Below, piece by piece: positions 62,501 through 64,000 of a stretch of 64,000 bases of DNA. The DNA is taken from positions 1 through 64,000 of the forward strand of contig CANQNC010000002.1 of NCBI GenBank assembly GCA_947625145.1. Direction: 5' to 3'. Made by a program: the position numbers and the translations under genes. How positions within the stretch are numbered: the first letter of the stretch is position 1; each line of letters begins with the position of its first letter. The notes below the pieces were generated by a model. That model had not been told where the DNA came from. It ran no database searches and was given only the letters and a program-made list of their open reading frames with translations. The stretch is from an uncultured Clostridia bacterium. Lineage in GTDB: Bacteria; Bacillota; Clostridia; Christensenellales; CAG-917.

Positions 62501-64000
62501 GGTCATGACGAAAAACGAGCAAGGCCACACCATTCCCAACATTTTCGAGCTTGAGTACACGCAAATGTTCTCGAAGCAAGCGGGAGAGGGGGACGTCTAC
62601 GTCTTGACGGACGAGTACAAGCAGGGCGAGACCTATGTCCGCATAGGCAACGAGTACAAACTTGTCGAATACGAGATCTCGGGCAAGGCGATAGGCAGTA
62701 CGACCAATCTTTATGCCACGATAGGCGTGGGCACGGACTCGACAGAGCATATCGCGCTCAGAGGCTCCAAGATCTATCACAACGTCGACGACGCGGACGG
62801 CAATGTCGTGGACTATGTTGAGGCAAGCGAATATATCGATGACAAGACATTGAACATCCACACCTACATCGTGCGCAACGGCGTCTACACGCACATCGAC
62901 ATGCTCAGCGAAAGGCAGTACGGCTATGTCAAGGATCCCGACGGCGCATATTATCGCACTGTCGTCAGCTACGGCGGGATCAGCGAATACATGCTCGGCC
63001 TCGACATTACCACGGGCGTGCTGAAAGCGGGCTTGAAACTCGGCAGACTCGATATCGATTTCGGCGGCGGCACGAAGTATTTGCCCGACTATATCAAAGA
63101 CGAAAAACAGCACACCTACACTCTGACAGACGGCGACGTGTCGAGGACGGTGCCTTACACAACGGACGGCTATGCCGCGCTCACCGATGCGCAAAAAGAG
63201 GCGGCGGGCGACATAGACATGCCTGTCAACCCATTCTATGACACCATAGTCACCATCGGCTTCTCGGTGGACCTCAGCTTGGGCATCACGGAGGGCTTGC
63301 TCGACTTCGGCACCATCATCAGCGAGATCGTGGGCAACCTCGCGGGCATCAACGTGGAAATGCCCGCCACCACCAAGGGCTTCTCGTCCGCGCACCTCAG
63401 GCTTGACGTGTCCTTGATGCTGGACATGTACGACGTGACAAATTCCGAGTTGAAGCTGGAACTGGTGTCCGTCACCGAATCCGGCTACGACGCGCTGTGG
63501 GCGGGCATCTACTTCATCAACGACACCCTCTATTTCGACCTCAGCGAAGTGTTCAATCTGCCCAAGATGAGCATAAGCAACGTGGGCATAGAGGACATGT
63601 TGGAAAAATTGCTCAAGATAGACAACAACGATCCTCTGTTCGTCGCGGGCAACAACGAAAAATACAAGGCTTCGGGCGACGCGCTTGTCGCGGCAAACGA
63701 CTCCGCGGGCGAGGATTCGGACGGCAACGGTTCTGTGGACATCCATGACAAGAATTTGGGCTTCGCGATCCTGTTCGACAAGGATCTGTTGACCATCATG
63801 ATCGGCGACAAGCTGTTCGATTCAATCATCAGCATGTTGCCCGACAGCGTAAGCGAAAAGCTGGGATTCGAGCTGAAAGAGCTGTTCTATGAAGAGATAA
63901 ACGGCAGTTTGCAGATAGAGCTTAACACCAAGGACGACTTTGACCTCGAGTTGAAGATGTCCCTCGGGCTCGACGGCAGCAGATACAATCAAGCGGCGAC
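53577..64000 (+). CDS. giant repetitive acidic lipoprotein, incomplete at window end (at least 3,474 codons)
   Basis: aggaggg RBS then MRKRSLAIALVMIIVVLATMILAACNPE (lipobox LAAC); frame 0 checked in-frame near 54361, 58021, 59101, 60361 and 63961; no stop seen. Confidence 0.9.
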   Translation, partial: MRKRSLAIALVMIIVVLATMILAACNPETLPDEPPKLPDNPDIGGDIVDDQNYVSSQWAWQRIKETAYAAASDQHDARYINGDNCFVLGYSKDEYDVALVLRMAYAIDLLADSKEDDSQLLIELRKFAKDEIGDASPEDLSELCAQEQGDLLVGIYYFEGILAADVRGLKKDEGGVHVMYTDDVSVSYLGSKIEKILKDVNLTDVIFTKLLGYNVDSLLQSLVQSSVPSLGGISLVDLTIEDFLVKILFASSKARYVDEGNGIQTIELPCDLSMLVGIVFPAIQGLINDQVQIVDLVKKITGIDLGKLGSLAGMAVVINATVKDDKLQSVNLGVDVNLNSNGLPSLQEQYGSFQNDIGIDFCLDRLQFSNDVKLDVVSVLDARPEKPTLEDGSDNSFYKKIKKTEKEYSLLTFDGQLDLVLDIEDKTVTPQNILDSFGTLLTNLLFSEMDDSMKESLGALLSKDIVFEKSQIPLSLKLKGQINLKDSRQTKIAAQLTGTNEKVRLGLYYDGNYDSVFLDASGLLGEGSTKFKIEGFNFNQLIDKLFDKVYTLITNAINGEGGGSSAQDEYSQLLQNADLITQHTGRTAEESEGEGEAEEEGLDTLGLVVAIVDQISIAKNGDIFNITGIDFTMTQEILDAIFGMIFKDDLAGGKVPLVTDPMPKLSYANQGTGKPKTLKLENVALGVESPLVGLGIGLSVQFGTIKDVENFNSLFAGINEGEYLSVSTDGGKTFNMDFLHIELSTALNIDLQTLRSRLGELNIAIDNLKIGDSYEGLLLNILLELGSIDAGLTLDVKADLDLTTQNISLDTLNTSSAKIEIKTREQEPRTMVELYLQDGALYLNTPGLESISVKQIKITLAELFDIANLTPSATDGESGALVAEDPAPKEEEKGTDIIGLIASLVTEFRIGNNAISIGLVSNIVDQLLTTLQIDNVEFKFDNSDVNGGIRLEFPAGLELPEAKFSVFLAFGDSANLNVSLNGINVGAGMQTTRYLQDTEARLYTNILENPYVYVDLTLGVDFQADEGKSSLEFGHKGTHWMDGDGNYKDMKETPPPQNYKGKYYYVDEEGKYVVEDYQSTDLFFGTHMDINYELRVAASLDLSPVIAYLLGATSLQTNYNASEIMIELTGTKFGGEREVLLGLYLAGGSAFIDASRFGLNRVEVDVDVYGLLLKYLSVNSNITINSAGSGSDALAAAGPDLSDIADNETLFGLTLLATLTSRGLSIELTQGIVSLLYELVGIEASDLTAWAEIAWQALEEEEYKPFRLGVDVKNDNNQTISNAEIYAREISVIAGGEKMREIRLRRQTDDAGQGKLLDQYISELINEDENPFVVVPLFNEYSDIVVPSVSVELKGALTVGTAADNAEWTLGQWIAAVTEAMPSQDNPDQGKEKNPNLEAFLHKLVLQINAPVEVGTKIGFRIAAKLRLNPEFPVNSMPNVKFMLYEESMGLLDNFTEIYTKTVDGSAKYKKIELADAKVKFAEGEELYIRTYIPEGISLSEIKTTDDTFEIDGTYYVLLSDGTYYKTVISAANKAQFDVVYTPTNLFDIDYLLAHADISIELYNRDIVEVENLISGTAIGADERQELVDSTLVALRLIYNGESMGYPTSNLYVDLMDDFHVSIANMQVKETIDSLMSLFSGNGDKNQSEEGGPEAANNIAVTAAAENADGSEEKGLVDTLYDILGGFVGRLGADSNGITVNFASGLLANLLNMLLNTNLAPEDMLQINGEESYFTFAWTYAVDALLKIDPIYMGLRLDSIKIGLGQEDSILPAAFDRSIYTGFDRLDNISFEVALDAEIVLKQQEDEVKLQNYVDAFVQGLEIALGFTVDKDITYDLGIMLGGNIELGDPDKTVVAISLRINEEDKIAIYIKGSSMYVDLGDLSDRAIYIENTGVSDLICGSISELLGRAADAESGDALASAEPEVSPEEQLQIMLDISDGRLGLLVTEQVIVGLLASFLNDEKAGATLDEVIEKIQQLNLNLSADVELQFSPGIALAIAISSDLIDIEAALSTINLATGTNPEVNDIYEQLQTRVDDAINAVDYVVAEAEYSGTKFYKVTQKEGDGRYEYVEAGKFDDGAYDRVDEQEYKAVPHFNKQNDSTIINLSLDLYIDYSTSATYMLVTDSKVLESYRESERYSYSEVSDSFVQDPHGTFIRDGFSFDSLLAKIFGFEDLQSALKGVKLPRILFDVKDGKFDVGTQENAFSLYDLFAQLGLRMFLDDSMDDGFKLAIEAQFDLSKFGIETLSDLDGIYALIQKLTSKDPIVQKEVRSILLSALELSVIVDFTYELGENSTRKIAIYLVNNEIYIDMSGLEGPKAKMGVYDLLGLFPSNGDALAAAGNTTEGDVTGENNSALNTVFAILNDLAKTLIFQSTPWLANSKLSQLGSLTLLFNSNAFNSILTTLFQTLLQMDTQFDSDQLLLDDEKSGLFIRPGDARFGNSVVTAEARFELLNRQNPASKGEDDKNFFFDLMIGIGVTANMLNDEIVESVLPVEDRYEFMNLKELIDNVMSIVNGFYTHSYSAVDAETEGFVQGGIYYRFVQSADGGFVLKGENYRALNKGEKVADGTALYDRQYAQVVGDQVVIVRYVEDPAGEYVYVKDEDKYVKASDLEKVPDDAPRFRQENTDADGNTDFLKDEAGNPVAPKDAKLYARRGIPVYSEQVISLSISGILYFSSDGVDEYDISGLFGKIPMLSDMLLMLQAQSRFFGGVGIRLSASVDLAAIDIRGLLSSEQEKAMDKFEEFIANSNLSQLELAVEFIEVNENGNFARYDDGGDNGAGSLKVLGGVYLSDGTLYLDATGIASAQQYSRIDNFMDYVHRIAQNGVGGLFGGTATEALAADDPTTFDVTDAEYRNALVYLLYTDTAFQLQFAQSFLAYALSLLIPNLDPLTDVFDVAGVTVGLVHGEAEFRRIDAIQNPELRAKFDSDPAYRSERYAYYDSVHWETYDPLAGKLEDHPEDPSSTEFYSDTYLVVMTKNEQGHTIPNIFELEYTQMFSKQAGEGDVYVLTDEYKQGETYVRIGNEYKLVEYEISGKAIGSTTNLYATIGVGTDSTEHIALRGSKIYHNVDDADGNVVDYVEASEYIDDKTLNIHTYIVRNGVYTHIDMLSERQYGYVKDPDGAYYRTVVSYGGISEYMLGLDITTGVLKAGLKLGRLDIDFGGGTKYLPDYIKDEKQHTYTLTDGDVSRTVPYTTDGYAALTDAQKEAAGDIDMPVNPFYDTIVTIGFSVDLSLGITEGLLDFGTIISEIVGNLAGINVEMPATTKGFSSAHLRLDVSLMLDMYDVTNSELKLELVSVTESGYDALWAGIYFINDTLYFDLSEVFNLPKMSISNVGIEDMLEKLLKIDNNDPLFVAGNNEKYKASGDALVAANDSAGEDSDGNGSVDIHDKNLGFAILFDKDLLTIMIGDKLFDSIISMLPDSVSEKLGFELKELFYEEINGSLQIELNTKDDFDLELKMSLGLDGSRYNQAA

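Overview
The window looks like a chromosomal segment of an endospore-forming, probably anaerobic Firmicutes/Clostridia-type bacterium. This is inferred from spoIIR, sleB-ypeB, spmA-spmB, class III RNR, type III GS and a collagen-like protein. Most of it is housekeeping: ung, a PRTase, a U32 peptidase, glmM, type III glutamine synthetase, gyrB-gyrA, nrdD, a thioredoxin reductase-like protein, ferredoxin, lepB, metG-tatD-radical SAM-rsmA, a phosphohexomutase, and VanW, ZIP and GH127-like genes. I could not identify any rRNA, tRNA, CRISPR array or transposase. Four things stand out. (1) A dispersed family of structured intergenic elements lies at 1-192, 16619-17208 and 21179-21484. Two 121-bp copies align without gaps, and nearly all strong differences sit in a 14-bp stem that changes sequence completely but stays perfectly complementary. 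(2) A giant acidic lipoprotein starts at 53577 and is still open at the window end (at least 3,474 codons). It carries a recurrent motif and has a consensus sigma-A promoter. (3) A tandem NrdR-box pair precedes an NrdD fused to a glutaredoxin/thioredoxin-like domain, next to a TrxB-like gene. (4) A hairpin of DnaA-box-like sequences and an extremely AT-rich tract lie upstream of gyrBA. All product calls come from reading motifs in the translations; no database search was run.
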